Assembly: GCA_021731145.1 (NCBI GenBank)
Contig: JAKFXX010000008.1
Coordinates: forward strand, 62,001-126,000
DNA: 64,000 bases
Direction of reading: 5' to 3'
Source of the DNA: Gammaproteobacteria bacterium
Lineage (GTDB): Bacteria; Pseudomonadota; Gammaproteobacteria; Ga0077554; Ga007554
The position numbers were made by a program, and so were the translations under genes. Of the stretch, positions 1-7,924 are shown one piece after another. The notes beneath the pieces were generated by a model. The model did no database searches and was not told where the DNA came from. It worked only from the letters and a program-made list of their open reading frames with translations. The stretch's first letter is position 1; each line of letters starts with the position of its first letter.

Positions 1-1
1 G

Positions 2-1543
2 CGAGGCCACTTTGACAAGGCTGCGCAGGTGGCCGACATTATCAAACTGGAAGCCGGAAAAGCGTCACCCCTGACGCAGATTGGCTGGCAGGCCAATGAG
101 GCGATGCTGGCCTGGTTTACGCGCTCCGCTGAGGCGTGCCTGGAGACTGTTGCAGAGGGACTCGATAAGGCGCGGGTGGCCGGTGACCAAGCAGCCGGTT
201 TTCAATTGCATGCGCAGGGCGCTCATGGCGCCTTGATCCGTGGCGACGTGACCGCCGCGCGTGGATATCTTTGCGCCATGCGTGCCTCGATGGATAACGC
301 GCGTCGTCTGGATGTCGCCCTCCATTGCTTTCTGCTGGCATGGGATGCTTTGTGCCGCAATGATTTTCAGGGTGTTGTAGAGCAGGCTCAAACCGCGCTC
401 AGGTTAGCCACCGAAGGGGGCATGCCGGTTCTTGAAGCGCTGTCTCACCTCATGCTTGCGCAAGGCATGTTTGAGTATGGCAAACGTCGTCAGACACTTG
501 ATCATCTCGTTTGCGCGCGTGACATAGGTGTTGCCATGAAGAGCAATTACCTTGATTTCCAGTGTCTGCTCCTTGATGCCCAATTCTCTTTAGCTCAGCA
601 AAGAGAGGAGCGCGCTTTACGCGCGTTACGCAAGGCGCTGGCATTGGGTAAGCGCCACGGTTATCTCAACGTTTACGGCTGGCGTCTCTGCATGATGGCC
701 ATGCTGTGCAAAAAGGCGCTGGAAAATGGTATTGAAGTGGAATACGTCCGAGAACTGATCCGCAGCCATGACCTGCAACCGCCATGCCCCCCGCTGGAAT
801 GTGAAAACTGGCCCTGGGCGGTGAAAATATACACATTGGGACGTTTCAGCGTGGTCAAGGAAGGCAAGTCCCTCCATACCGCCAGTGGCAAGGTGCAGGG
901 CAAACCGCTGGCCTTGCTCAAGGCATTGATCGCCTTTGGCGGGCGGGAGGTTAGTGAGGCTCAACTTGTCGACGCTTTATGGCCGGACGCCGAGGGTGAT
1001 GCCGGCCGCCAGGCACTGCGGGTTACTCTGCATCGCCTGCGCAGCATGCTCGGTAACGACAAGGCTGTTCAATTGAAGGATGGGCGCATAACACTGGATG
1101 CGTCTTATTGCTGGGTGGACATCTGGGCCTTCGAGCGGTTGATAAGCCAGGGGGAAACCACAAGGCCCACGTCCAACTCCGAGAAAGCACACAACCTGTA
1201 CCAGGGGCATTTCCTGAGCAAGGATATCGAATATCCATGGGCACTCTCCATGCGTGAGCGCCTGCACAGCAAGTTTCTGCGTCATCTTGAAACGCTGGGC
1301 AGGCACTGGGAAAGCGCTGGCGAGTGGGGAAAAGCCATTGACTGCTATCGCAAGGGTTTGGAGGTGGATGCCCTGGCCGAGGTGTTTTATCAGCGCCTCA
1401 TGGCCTGCTACCAGCAGCAGGGCCGCCGCGCCGAAGCGATGGCGGTGTATCAACGCTGCCGCACAGCACTTTCCACATTAATGGGCATTGCCCCATCACC
1501 TAATGTGGAGGCTGTTCGCCGCGCATTGGCAAATGCTTTCTGA
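2..1543 (+). CDS. BTAD-domain transcriptional regulator, 5' end cut by the window
   Basis: The frame is open from base 2, and the residues before the first GTG (base 29) read smoothly into the rest, so the true start lies outside the window. The visible part has a helical TPR-like region (about residues 1-255 counted from the GTG), then an OmpR-type winged helix beginning near residue 262 (YTLGRFSVV, with LLKALIAFGG, VDALWPD and LRVTLHRLRSMLG), then a bacterial transcriptional activation domain of TPR repeats to the C-terminus (YRKGLEVDALAEVFYQRLM). This is the C-terminal architecture of MalT-like/SARP-like regulators, which often carry an N-terminal STAND or AAA ATPase; whether one is present cannot be seen. 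It lies just upstream of the peptidase-hydrolase gene on the same strand and may regulate it (inference). Confidence 0.85.
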   Translation, partial: RGHFDKAAQVADIIKLEAGKASPLTQIGWQANEAMLAWFTRSAEACLETVAEGLDKARVAGDQAAGFQLHAQGAHGALIRGDVTAARGYLCAMRASMDNARRLDVALHCFLLAWDALCRNDFQGVVEQAQTALRLATEGGMPVLEALSHLMLAQGMFEYGKRRQTLDHLVCARDIGVAMKSNYLDFQCLLLDAQFSLAQQREERALRALRKALALGKRHGYLNVYGWRLCMMAMLCKKALENGIEVEYVRELIRSHDLQPPCPPLECENWPWAVKIYTLGRFSVVKEGKSLHTASGKVQGKPLALLKALIAFGGREVSEAQLVDALWPDAEGDAGRQALRVTLHRLRSMLGNDKAVQLKDGRITLDASYCWVDIWAFERLISQGETTRPTSNSEKAHNLYQGHFLSKDIEYPWALSMRERLHSKFLRHLETLGRHWESAGEWGKAIDCYRKGLEVDALAEVFYQRLMACYQQQGRRAEAMAVYQRCRTALSTLMGIAPSPNVEAVRRALANAF

Positions 1544-1581
1544 CGGGTTTTTATGGAATTTTTTAATAATCTTCGATAATT

Positions 1582-1595
1582 TTGATCTAGATCAA
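1582..1595 (+). promoter_or_regulatory. FNR/ANR box upstream of the peptidase-hydrolase gene
   Basis: TTGATCTAGATCAA matches the FNR consensus TTGAT-N4-ATCAA in all ten fixed positions. Its centre at 1588.5 would put a class-II start (-41.5) near base 1630. A weak -10 (TAGGTT, 1618-1623) lies where expected, leaving a leader of about 52 nt before the ATG at 1682. Promoter activity is inferred from geometry. Confidence 0.6.
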
Positions 1596-1681
1596 AATAA
1601 ACCGCCCTTGCGTCTGTTAGGTTGAGCGGGAAGTGATGTAAGCGGGGGTTTGTGGAATATCTCGATGGATAAGGGGGCGCC

Positions 1682-3685
1682 ATGGTTACCAAGCGAAAAA
1701 AACAATCGATCAATCGTCAATACAATGTCCGGCCTGATACGCTGGACTTCCGCGACAAGATGTATCAGGCAACCTTGGTGGAGGTGCCCTCCCTCATCAG
1801 CCTTGATGCCTACAAAAAAGCCAAGGTGCCGATCCTGGATCAGGGTGCGGAAGGAGCATGTACCGGCTTTGGTCTGGCGACTGTCGCCAATTATCTGCTG
1901 TGTACCCGTAAAATTAAGCCCGATTCTATCGCGGTGAGCCCGCGCATGTTTTATGAAATGGCCCGGCGTTACGACGAATGGCCCGGAGAAAATTATGATG
2001 GATCCAGTCCCCGTGGCGCGATGAAGGGGTGGCACAAACATGGCATTTGTTCAGCGAAGCTGTGGCCTTACGACCCCAAAAAACCGGATTCACGCCTGAC
2101 CGATAAACGCGTCAAGGATGCTGTCATGCGTCCGCTGGGTGCCTATTACCGGGTTAATCACCAGGATTTGGTCGCCATGCACAGTGCGCTGGCGGAGGCG
2201 GGTATTCTCTATGCTTCGGCTACCGTTCATGCAGGTTGGGAGCAGGTTCGGGCGGATGGCGTCATTCCGCTCAGGCAGGAGATTCTGGGTGGACACGCCT
2301 TTGCCATAGTGGCTTATGACGAGCGCGGTTTCTGGATACAAAACTCTTGGGGAGATGATTGGGGAAAACAGGGATTCGCGCTGATTACCTATGATGACTG
2401 GCTTTCAAATGGTTCCGACATCTGGGTGGCGCGGCTCGGCGCTCCAGTCATTCTTCATGCGGATACCGAAGTCTCCGCCATACGTCCGGCAGGCGCCGTC
2501 CAATCCAAATCCTATGCCTACCCTGACCTGCGACCGCATATCATCAGCATCGGCAATGACGGTGCGCTAAGAAACAGTGGCACCTATGGCAATTCCGCAG
2601 CCGATGTGGAAGAGCTTTTCAAGCGTGACTTCCCGCGCATCACCCAGAACTGGCAAAAAAAGCGCTTATTGATTTACGCGCATGGTGGCCTGACGGACGA
2701 AAACTCGGCCATTCAGCGCGTGGCTGATTACCGCAATGTATTGCTTGAGCATGAGATATATCCACTAGCATTTATCTGGAAGACCGATTATTGGACGACG
2801 TTGACCAATATTCTCGAAGACTCGCAACGTCGCAGGCGTCCGGAAGGTTTTCTGGATGATGCCAAGGACTTCATGCTGGACCGTCTCGATGACATGCTGG
2901 AGCCTTTGGCGAGAACCCTGACGGGTAAGGCGCAGTGGGATGAAATGAAAGAAAATGCCTTGCTGGCAACAACAGGTGCGGCAGGCGGCGCGCGTATTAT
3001 GCTCAACTGTCTTACTGCCTTGCTGGAGAAGGATCCTGCTATTGAGATTCATGTCGTCGGCCATAGCGCAGGAAGTATTTTTCATGCGCCGTTGATACAG
3101 TTGCTCACTGCCAAAGGAAAAATTAATGCAGGCCCCATGAAGGGGGATGTGGGTTTTGGCAAGAAAGTCGCATCATGTGCACTATGGGCCCCCGCCTGCA
3201 CGGTTGACTTGTTCAAGCAGACGTATGCGCCTGCCATCCAAAATGGCAGCGTTGGACGGTTCACGCTATTTACGCTCACCGATGATGCAGAGCAGGATGA
3301 TAATTGCGGCAACATTTATCATAAATCGCTACTTTATATGGTGTCCAATGCCTTTGAGAAGCGGCAGCGCATCCCCCTTTTCCAGGGTGACGGGGAGCCG
3401 ATTCTGGGGATGGAAAAGTTTGTCGCCAGCGATCCCGATCTCATTAACCTTTTCAAAGCCGAGCATACCGGGTGGGTGAAAGCACCCAACGATGCGCCGC
3501 CAAACTCAACCGACTGCTCGAAGGCGCGGCATCACGGTGATTTCGACGACGACGAGCCAACCCTGCAAGCCACTCTGGCACGCATACTTCAGGTAGGCGC
3601 ATTCAAAAGCGGGTTCACTTTCCCGCGATCTTCCTCGTCATTGAGAAAACGCAGAATGGGGCTGGGTACGGGTTCGAGAAGATAG
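1682..3685 (+). CDS. Papain-like (C1) cysteine peptidase fused to an alpha/beta-hydrolase
   Basis: The 667-residue protein has two enzymatic halves. Residues about 10-260 form a C1 peptidase: QGAEGACTGFG carries the oxyanion Gln and the nucleophile Cys60, GGHAFAIVAYD the catalytic His205, and QNSWGDDWG the Asn221, in papain order. No propeptide or signal peptide is evident, so it is probably cytoplasmic. After a linker, residues about 325-560 resemble an alpha/beta-hydrolase: a strand plus loop LLIYAHGGL followed by the nucleophile elbow GHSAG with Ser462. The start is the ATG at 1682, preceded by AAGGGGG. A strong terminator follows at 3713. Substrate and role are unknown. The mix of a cytosolic peptidase, a possible esterase and a BTAD neighbour resembles regulated effector loci, but that is inference. 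Confidence 0.8.
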   Translation: MVTKRKKQSINRQYNVRPDTLDFRDKMYQATLVEVPSLISLDAYKKAKVPILDQGAEGACTGFGLATVANYLLCTRKIKPDSIAVSPRMFYEMARRYDEWPGENYDGSSPRGAMKGWHKHGICSAKLWPYDPKKPDSRLTDKRVKDAVMRPLGAYYRVNHQDLVAMHSALAEAGILYASATVHAGWEQVRADGVIPLRQEILGGHAFAIVAYDERGFWIQNSWGDDWGKQGFALITYDDWLSNGSDIWVARLGAPVILHADTEVSAIRPAGAVQSKSYAYPDLRPHIISIGNDGALRNSGTYGNSAADVEELFKRDFPRITQNWQKKRLLIYAHGGLTDENSAIQRVADYRNVLLEHEIYPLAFIWKTDYWTTLTNILEDSQRRRRPEGFLDDAKDFMLDRLDDMLEPLARTLTGKAQWDEMKENALLATTGAAGGARIMLNCLTALLEKDPAIEIHVVGHSAGSIFHAPLIQLLTAKGKINAGPMKGDVGFGKKVASCALWAPACTVDLFKQTYAPAIQNGSVGRFTLFTLTDDAEQDDNCGNIYHKSLLYMVSNAFEKRQRIPLFQGDGEPILGMEKFVASDPDLINLFKAEHTGWVKAPNDAPPNSTDCSKARHHGDFDDDEPTLQATLARILQVGAFKSGFTFPRSSSSLRKRRMGLGTGSRR

Positions 3686-3712
3686 CGGGATCGTTTCCGA
3701 GAGGACCACTTC

Positions 3713-3738
3713 AAGGGGCGCATTTTGCGCCCCTTTTT
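3713..3738 (+). terminator. Rho-independent terminator after the peptidase-hydrolase gene
   Basis: A perfect 10-bp stem (AAGGGGCGCA / TGCGCCCCTT) with a 3-nt loop runs into TTTTTG, about 30 bp after the stop codon. It separates this gene from the FGE-fold gene downstream. Confidence 0.85.
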
Positions 3739-3803
3739 GTTGCTGAACATGGCTATCAATATACCCTGTCTGATGTAAGGTTTACCGTCATACCGCTTGC
3801 TTT

Positions 3804-4820
3804 GTGCTGCTTGTCCGGGTTCTAATCCCTCTTCAATTTAGTGCATGCACGGTTTTGGGGTGGTTGGGTGGCGTTGTGGTGAATTCAAGATCTCAATTGG
3901 TTGTATTAATAGTACCTGTTGTATTGATTATCGTGGTGGCGGTAGTCATCATGCTGGGCGCGGGTTCGACGGGTACTGCGGATAAAGCGTCGGTGGCGGG
4001 CCTGCCGGGTAATGCCGTCAAAGAAAATGTAATTACCAACACCGCTGGCATCCGCATGAGGCTTATGCCTGCCGGGAGCTTCGTCATGGGCCGCGCTTCA
4101 AGCAGCGAGGCGAGAGCGGTAGATGTGCAGGGATGCACGAATGCCGCGGGCGCAGGCGACGGCATGGATGCCGGAGGTAGAGCAACGCAGGGAGCAGTTG
4201 CCGGATGCGCAGGAGCGGTAGACGAATTACCCGTGCGTACGGTACAAATCGCGCCGTTCTACCTGAGTCAGACCGAGGTGACCCAGGCGCAATGGGTGGC
4301 GGTGATGGGCAGTAATCCCAGCCGCTTTATGGATCCGCGCCGTCCGGTGGATCAGGTGAGCTGGCTTCAGGCCCAGGAATTCATCCAAAAGCTCAATCGC
4401 ATGGAACGCACCAACAAATACCGCCTGCCTTCCGAGGCAGAGTGGGAGTACGCCGCCCGTGCGGGCAGTCGTGGCGCATATTCGTTTGGTGATGATAAAA
4501 GCATGCTGCCGCAATACGCCTGGTTTGGCGCCAGCGGCGGCATAGGCACCGCGCCCGCCGGCAAAAAGGCGCCCAATCCATGGGGTTTATATGATATCCA
4601 TGGCAATGTCTGGGAATGGGTGGAAGATTGCTGGCATCCTGACTACAGCGGCGCTCCGGCTGACGGGCGGGTGTGGCAGGGTGGGGATTGCGATGTGCAT
4701 GTCGTGCGCGGCGGCGGCTGGAACAGCGCGGCGGAATATACGCGTTCCGCCACCCGTGGCAGCTACGCACCCGATATGAATGATAACGGGACGGGTTTCA
4801 GGTTGGCCCGGTCGCCCTGA
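3804..4820 (+). CDS. Membrane-anchored FGE/SUMF1-fold protein lacking the catalytic cysteines
   Basis: A hydrophobic N-terminal segment (VVLIVPVVLIIVVAVVIML) is followed by an FGE-sulfatase domain (PF03781-type): MPAGSFVMG, FYLSQTEVTQAQW, YRLPSEAEWEYAARAG, WGLYDIHGNVWEW, VVRGGGWN and GFRLAR. Where formylglycine-generating enzymes have their two copper-binding cysteines after GGS(W/Y), this protein has Ser and Thr/Tyr, so it is unlikely to make formylglycine; binding or structural roles are alternatives. Residues about 108-139 are an in-frame repeat insertion also found in the P-type ATPase. The start is uncertain: the frame opens at GTG 3804, but GTG 3876 or 3879, just before the membrane segment and after GGGTGG, is likelier. 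Confidence 0.8.
   Translation: MLLVRVLIPLQFSACTVLGWLGGVVVNSRSQLVVLIVPVVLIIVVAVVIMLGAGSTGTADKASVAGLPGNAVKENVITNTAGIRMRLMPAGSFVMGRASSSEARAVDVQGCTNAAGAGDGMDAGGRATQGAVAGCAGAVDELPVRTVQIAPFYLSQTEVTQAQWVAVMGSNPSRFMDPRRPVDQVSWLQAQEFIQKLNRMERTNKYRLPSEAEWEYAARAGSRGAYSFGDDKSMLPQYAWFGASGGIGTAPAGKKAPNPWGLYDIHGNVWEWVEDCWHPDYSGAPADGRVWQGGDCDVHVVRGGGWNSAAEYTRSATRGSYAPDMNDNGTGFRLARSP
4127..4218 (+). repeat. Hairpin repeat element inserted in frame (single-unit copy)
   Basis: Contains the perfect hairpin CGGCAT-GG-ATGCCG and a second inverted pair CAAC/GTTG around GCAGGGAGCA. Bases 4142-4179 match the copy in the P-type ATPase gene with one mismatch, and the next 39 bases match with one or two more. It encodes AAGAGDGMDAGG and TQGAVAGCAGA. 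Compared with the other copy it lacks the middle section with the second CATGGATG hairpin. Confidence 0.85.
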
Positions 4821-4843
4821 TGCGCCCTTGAGCCTGATTAATT

Positions 4844-4879
4844 TTGCAAGTGGTTCTGCATTACATTCCCATCTATAAT
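4844..4879 (+). promoter_or_regulatory. Possible promoter of the ccm operon
   Basis: A perfect -10 TATAAT lies at 4874-4879, about 44 bp before ccmA. No good -35 stands at 17 bp (TGGTTC at 4851-4856 is weak; TTGCAA at 4844 is 24 bp away), so an activator may be needed. Confidence 0.4.
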
Positions 4880-4922
4880 GGGCGTTTTTACATTTTGAGC
4901 TAAGCTGAAGACCGGGTAACAG

Positions 4923-5543
4923 GTGCTGGAAGTTTCCAATCTTGAATGTGTGCGCGGCGACCGCCGCCTGTTTGCGGGCATGAACTTCTCCCTGCAACCC
5001 GGCGAGCTGTTGCATGTGCATGGCGCCAATGGCAGCGGCAAGACCAGCCTGTTGCGCATGGTGTGCGGCCTGACCGCCCCCGCCGAGGGGGAAATCCGCT
5101 GGAACGGCGAGAGCATCCGCAGTCTACGCGAAGACTATTTCAAGGATGTGACCTATCTCGGGCATTTGGGCGGCATCAAGGAGGAATTGACCGCGTTGGA
5201 GAATTTGCGCATCTCCGCCGAGCTGGCGGGCGTGGATGCCCCGGAGGACAAAGTGGTTGTGGCCTTGGGGAAGCTGGGCCTGGGCGGGCGTGAAGACCTG
5301 CCTGCCAAGGTGCTGTCCCAGGGACAGAAACGCCGTGTTGCACTGGCTCGCCTATTGTTGTGCAATACCCGGCTGTGGATTCTGGACGAACCCTTCACCG
5401 CGCTCGACGTGGCGGCGGTGGGTGTGGTTCAGGATCTGTTAAGCCAGCATCTGCATAATGGGGGCATGGTGATTCTGACGACCCATCAGGAGGTGGATAT
5501 CCCGGCCGGCACCGTGCGGCGCATCCATTTGGGCTTGCAATAA
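4923..5543 (+). CDS. ccmA: CcmA, ATPase of the haem exporter CcmABCD
   Basis: ABC ATPase of 206 residues, the usual CcmA length. It powers CcmABCD, which releases holo-CcmE during System I cytochrome c maturation. Walker A GANGSGKTS is near residues 34-42, the signature is LSQGQKRR (about 129-136), Walker B is LWILDEP, and the H-loop is TTHQE. The start is a GTG at 4923 (protein begins MLEVSNLECVRG); the Shine-Dalgarno is weak. First gene of the ccm operon, 3 bp before ccmB. Confidence 0.96.
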   Translation: MLEVSNLECVRGDRRLFAGMNFSLQPGELLHVHGANGSGKTSLLRMVCGLTAPAEGEIRWNGESIRSLREDYFKDVTYLGHLGGIKEELTALENLRISAELAGVDAPEDKVVVALGKLGLGGREDLPAKVLSQGQKRRVALARLLLCNTRLWILDEPFTALDVAAVGVVQDLLSQHLHNGGMVILTTHQEVDIPAGTVRRIHLGLQ

Positions 5544-5546
5544 CGG

Positions 5547-6224
5547 ATGACGAGCCTGACTGCCGCATTCCGTTGCATCGTGGCGCGCGACATCACCCTC
5601 GCGCTGCGCCGTCGCGCGGATGTTTTGACCACGCTGTTTTTTTTCGTCATAGTGGTGAGTCTTTTTCCCCTCGGCGTGGGGCCGGAAATGGCGACGCTGC
5701 GCATCATAGCCCCCGGCGTGGTATGGGTGGCGGCGCTGCTGGCCTCCATGCTGGCGCTGGAACGCATGTTTTACAGTGACTACCGGGACGGGACGCTGGA
5801 GCAGATGCTGCTGACGCCACAGCCTCTGCCGGTGCTGGTGCTGGGCAAGGTGTTCGCCCACTGGCTGGTGTCCGGGTTGCCGCTGGTATTGATAGCGCCC
5901 TTGCTGGGGGTGCAGTATGATTTGCCGCCGGAAGGGCTGCTGATCCTTGCCCTGTCGCTGCTGGTGGGGACGCCGGTGCTCAGTCTGATCGGCGCCATCG
6001 GCGCTGCACTGACGCTGGGGGTGCGCGGCGGCGGGGTGCTGGTTTCACTGCTGGTGTTGCCGCTGTACATTCCAGTGCTGATTTTCGGCGCGGGCGCGGT
6101 GGATGCGAGCATGTCCGGTTTGGGCGCGCAGGCGCATTTGTCGCTGCTGGGCGCGTTTTTGCTGGGCGCCCTGATTCTGGCGCCGTGGGCCGCTTCTGCG
6201 GCACTGCGTATTTCGATGGAATAA
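5547..6224 (+). CDS. ccmB: CcmB, permease subunit of the haem exporter
   Basis: Inner-membrane protein of 225 residues with about six hydrophobic segments, as usual for CcmB. The N-terminus (AFRCIVARDITLALRRRADV) and the conserved RMFYSDYRDGTLEQMLLTPQPL are family hallmarks. It partners CcmA and CcmC in the periplasmic haem-handling complex. The stop codon TAA (6222-6224) abuts the left end of a 240-bp inverted-repeat element that separates it from ccmC. Confidence 0.96.
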   Translation: MTSLTAAFRCIVARDITLALRRRADVLTTLFFFVIVVSLFPLGVGPEMATLRIIAPGVVWVAALLASMLALERMFYSDYRDGTLEQMLLTPQPLPVLVLGKVFAHWLVSGLPLVLIAPLLGVQYDLPPEGLLILALSLLVGTPVLSLIGAIGAALTLGVRGGGVLVSLLVLPLYIPVLIFGAGAVDASMSGLGAQAHLSLLGAFLLGALILAPWAASAALRISME

Positions 6225-6463
6225 TCCTAGAAACGGCAGTTGACCGCTTCTTTGGACGATTAGCAATATATTTTGGATGGGTTTTGTCATGCCCTGCGGC
6301 CTCACCTGCTTGGTGGGGTCGCTACGGGGTGGATTGCACGATTTTCAGTGTGCATGGCAGTGTTGCAACTCCTTGGAATGGAACAACCATTCCGCGTCGT
6401 TGCGCCTTGCCCTGCACCCCGAAAACCGCACACTCCACCCCGTTCAACCGCCGTTTCTAGGAT
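6224..6463 (+). mobile_element. MITE-like 240-bp element with 20-bp terminal inverted repeats
   Basis: The left end (6224-6243, starting ATCCTAGAAACGGC) and right end (6444-6463) are inverted copies matching at 19 of 20 positions. Nothing between them looks like a transposase, so it would be non-autonomous. The flanks show no clear target duplication; AT at both tips could be a 2-bp duplication or part of the repeat. It splits ccmB from ccmC without disrupting either. Confidence 0.7.
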
Positions 6464-6479
6464 GATGGTTTAATTGTTT

Positions 6480-7232
6480 ATGGCTAAAAAAATCAACTGG
6501 TTCAAATATTCCTCGCCGCAGGCCTTTTACCCCTTGGCCGGCAAGATGATCCCGTGGTTTGCTGTCGCGGCGTTGCTGTTTACCCTGCCGGGGTTATATT
6601 TCAGTTTTTTTGTGGCGCCCGCCGATTATCAGCAGGGCGAGGCCTACCGCATCATGTTTATCCATGTTCCGGCGGCGTGGATGTCCATGTTTATCTATAT
6701 GGTAATGGCCGGTTATGCCGGCATGGGCCTGGTGCTGAACTCGCGGCTGTCATCGATGATGGCCTCCGCGCTGGCGCCCACTGGCGCGATGTTCACCTTT
6801 CTGGCGCTGTGGACCGGTTCATTGTGGGGCAAGCCCATGTGGGGTGCGTGGTGGGTGTGGGATGCGCGTCTTACCTCCGAGTTAATTTTGCTGTTTCTGT
6901 ATATCGGCTTTATGTCCCTTTACGCTGCCATCGACGAGCCGCGCCGCGCCGCCCGCGCCAGCGCCGTGCTGGCGTTGGTGGGGGTCGTCAATATCCCGAT
7001 CATCTACTTCTCCGTGAAATGGTGGAATACCCTGCACCAGGGGTCATCCATTACTGCCAGCAAAGGCCCCACTATGGAGGCCAGCATGTTCATTGCCATG
7101 ATATTGATGGCAATGGCGTTCTGGATGTATACCATCGCCGTGGCATTGATGCGCGTGCGTTGCGAGATTCTGGAGCGGGAGCGCCATGCCGAGTGGGTGG
7201 CCGAAGTATTACGCCCTTCACGGGCGCGATGA
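6480..7232 (+). CDS. ccmC: CcmC, haem-binding subunit that loads CcmE
   Basis: Six-helix membrane protein of the haem-handling family. It carries the tryptophan-rich motif GAWWVWDARLTSELILLFLY and the flanking His residues (FIHVPAAWM and NTLHQGSS) expected for haem ligation. It binds haem at the periplasmic face and delivers it to CcmE. I chose ATG 6480 (MAKKINWFKYSSPQ); an in-frame TTG at 6474 is possible. It starts 16 bp after the MITE-like element, so transcription must pass through or start in that element. Confidence 0.95.
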   Translation: MAKKINWFKYSSPQAFYPLAGKMIPWFAVAALLFTLPGLYFSFFVAPADYQQGEAYRIMFIHVPAAWMSMFIYMVMAGYAGMGLVLNSRLSSMMASALAPTGAMFTFLALWTGSLWGKPMWGAWWVWDARLTSELILLFLYIGFMSLYAAIDEPRRAARASAVLALVGVVNIPIIYFSVKWWNTLHQGSSITASKGPTMEASMFIAMILMAMAFWMYTIAVALMRVRCEILERERHAEWVAEVLRPSRAR

Positions 7233-7242
7233 GGGGCGCGAA

Positions 7243-7431
7243 ATGAATTTGTCTGAGTTCTTTGCCATGGGTGGCTATGGCTTCTATGTGTGGGGTTCCT
7301 ATGGTGTAACCGCCCTATGCCTGATCGTCGAAGTGGTGCTGCTGATGCGCAGAAAACGAACTTTATTGCAGCGTCTGGGTCGTATGAGTCGTGTGACTTC
7401 TACAGAGGTTAAAAATGAAATCCAGACATAA
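7243..7431 (+). CDS. ccmD: CcmD, small membrane protein of the haem exporter
   Basis: A 62-residue protein with one transmembrane helix ([18 protein letters not shown]) followed by a basic tail, and the typical N-terminus [18 protein letters not shown]. CcmD stabilises release of holo-CcmE from CcmABC. Start ATG 7243 with GAGGGGCG upstream; the 3' end overlaps ccmE by 17 bp. Confidence 0.93.
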   Translation: MNLSEFFAMGGYGFYVWGSYGVTALCLIVEVVLLMRRKRTLLQRLGRMSRVTSTEVKNEIQT

Positions 7432-7882
7432 AAGGCTGGCGTTTATCGTCGCAGGTCTTGCCGGGTTAGGTGGCGCAGCCGCGCTGGTGTTGAATGCCTT
7501 CAATGATAATATGGTGTTTTTCTTCAGCCCTACTCAGGTGTTTGCCAAGGAATCCCCCGAGGGGCGCAACTTCCGTTTGGGCGGTCTGGTGGAGAAAGGT
7601 AGCCTCAAGCGCGAGGACGATGGCCTGACGGTGCATTTTGTGGTGACGGATACGCATAAGGATATAACCGTCACTTATAAAGGCATTCTTCCCGACCTGT
7701 TTCGCGAGGGGCAGGGAGTAGTGGCCCAGGGGCGGCTTAACCCGGATGGGGTGTTCTACGCCGAGGAAGTGCTGGCCAAGCATGATGAAAACTATATGCC
7801 GCCCGAGGTGAAGGACGCCCTCGACAAAGGCAAGGCCAAGAACGTCGCCACCCCGACGGGCGCCACGCTTATTACTCAGTAG
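7415..7882 (+). CDS. ccmE: CcmE, periplasmic haem chaperone
   Basis: 155 residues: a signal anchor ([20 protein letters not shown]), then an OB-fold domain. The HDENY motif holds His123, which forms the covalent haem bond, and the Tyr ligand. It ferries haem from CcmC to CcmF. The C-terminal tail ([15 protein letters not shown]) is flexible in the family. Translation is probably coupled to ccmD through the overlap. Confidence 0.97.
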   Translation: MKSRHKRLAFIVAGLAGLGGAAALVLNAFNDNMVFFFSPTQVFAKESPEGRNFRLGGLVEKGSLKREDDGLTVHFVVTDTHKDITVTYKGILPDLFREGQGVVAQGRLNPDGVFYAEEVLAKHDENYMPPEVKDALDKGKAKNVATPTGATLITQ

Positions 7883-7924
7883 GGACGGGCTGAACCCGTC
7901 CCCATTCCACAAAGAGGTCACATA

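Noticed and set aside
3804-4820. Active formylglycine-generating enzyme
   Set aside because: The two catalytic cysteines are absent after the GGGW motif.
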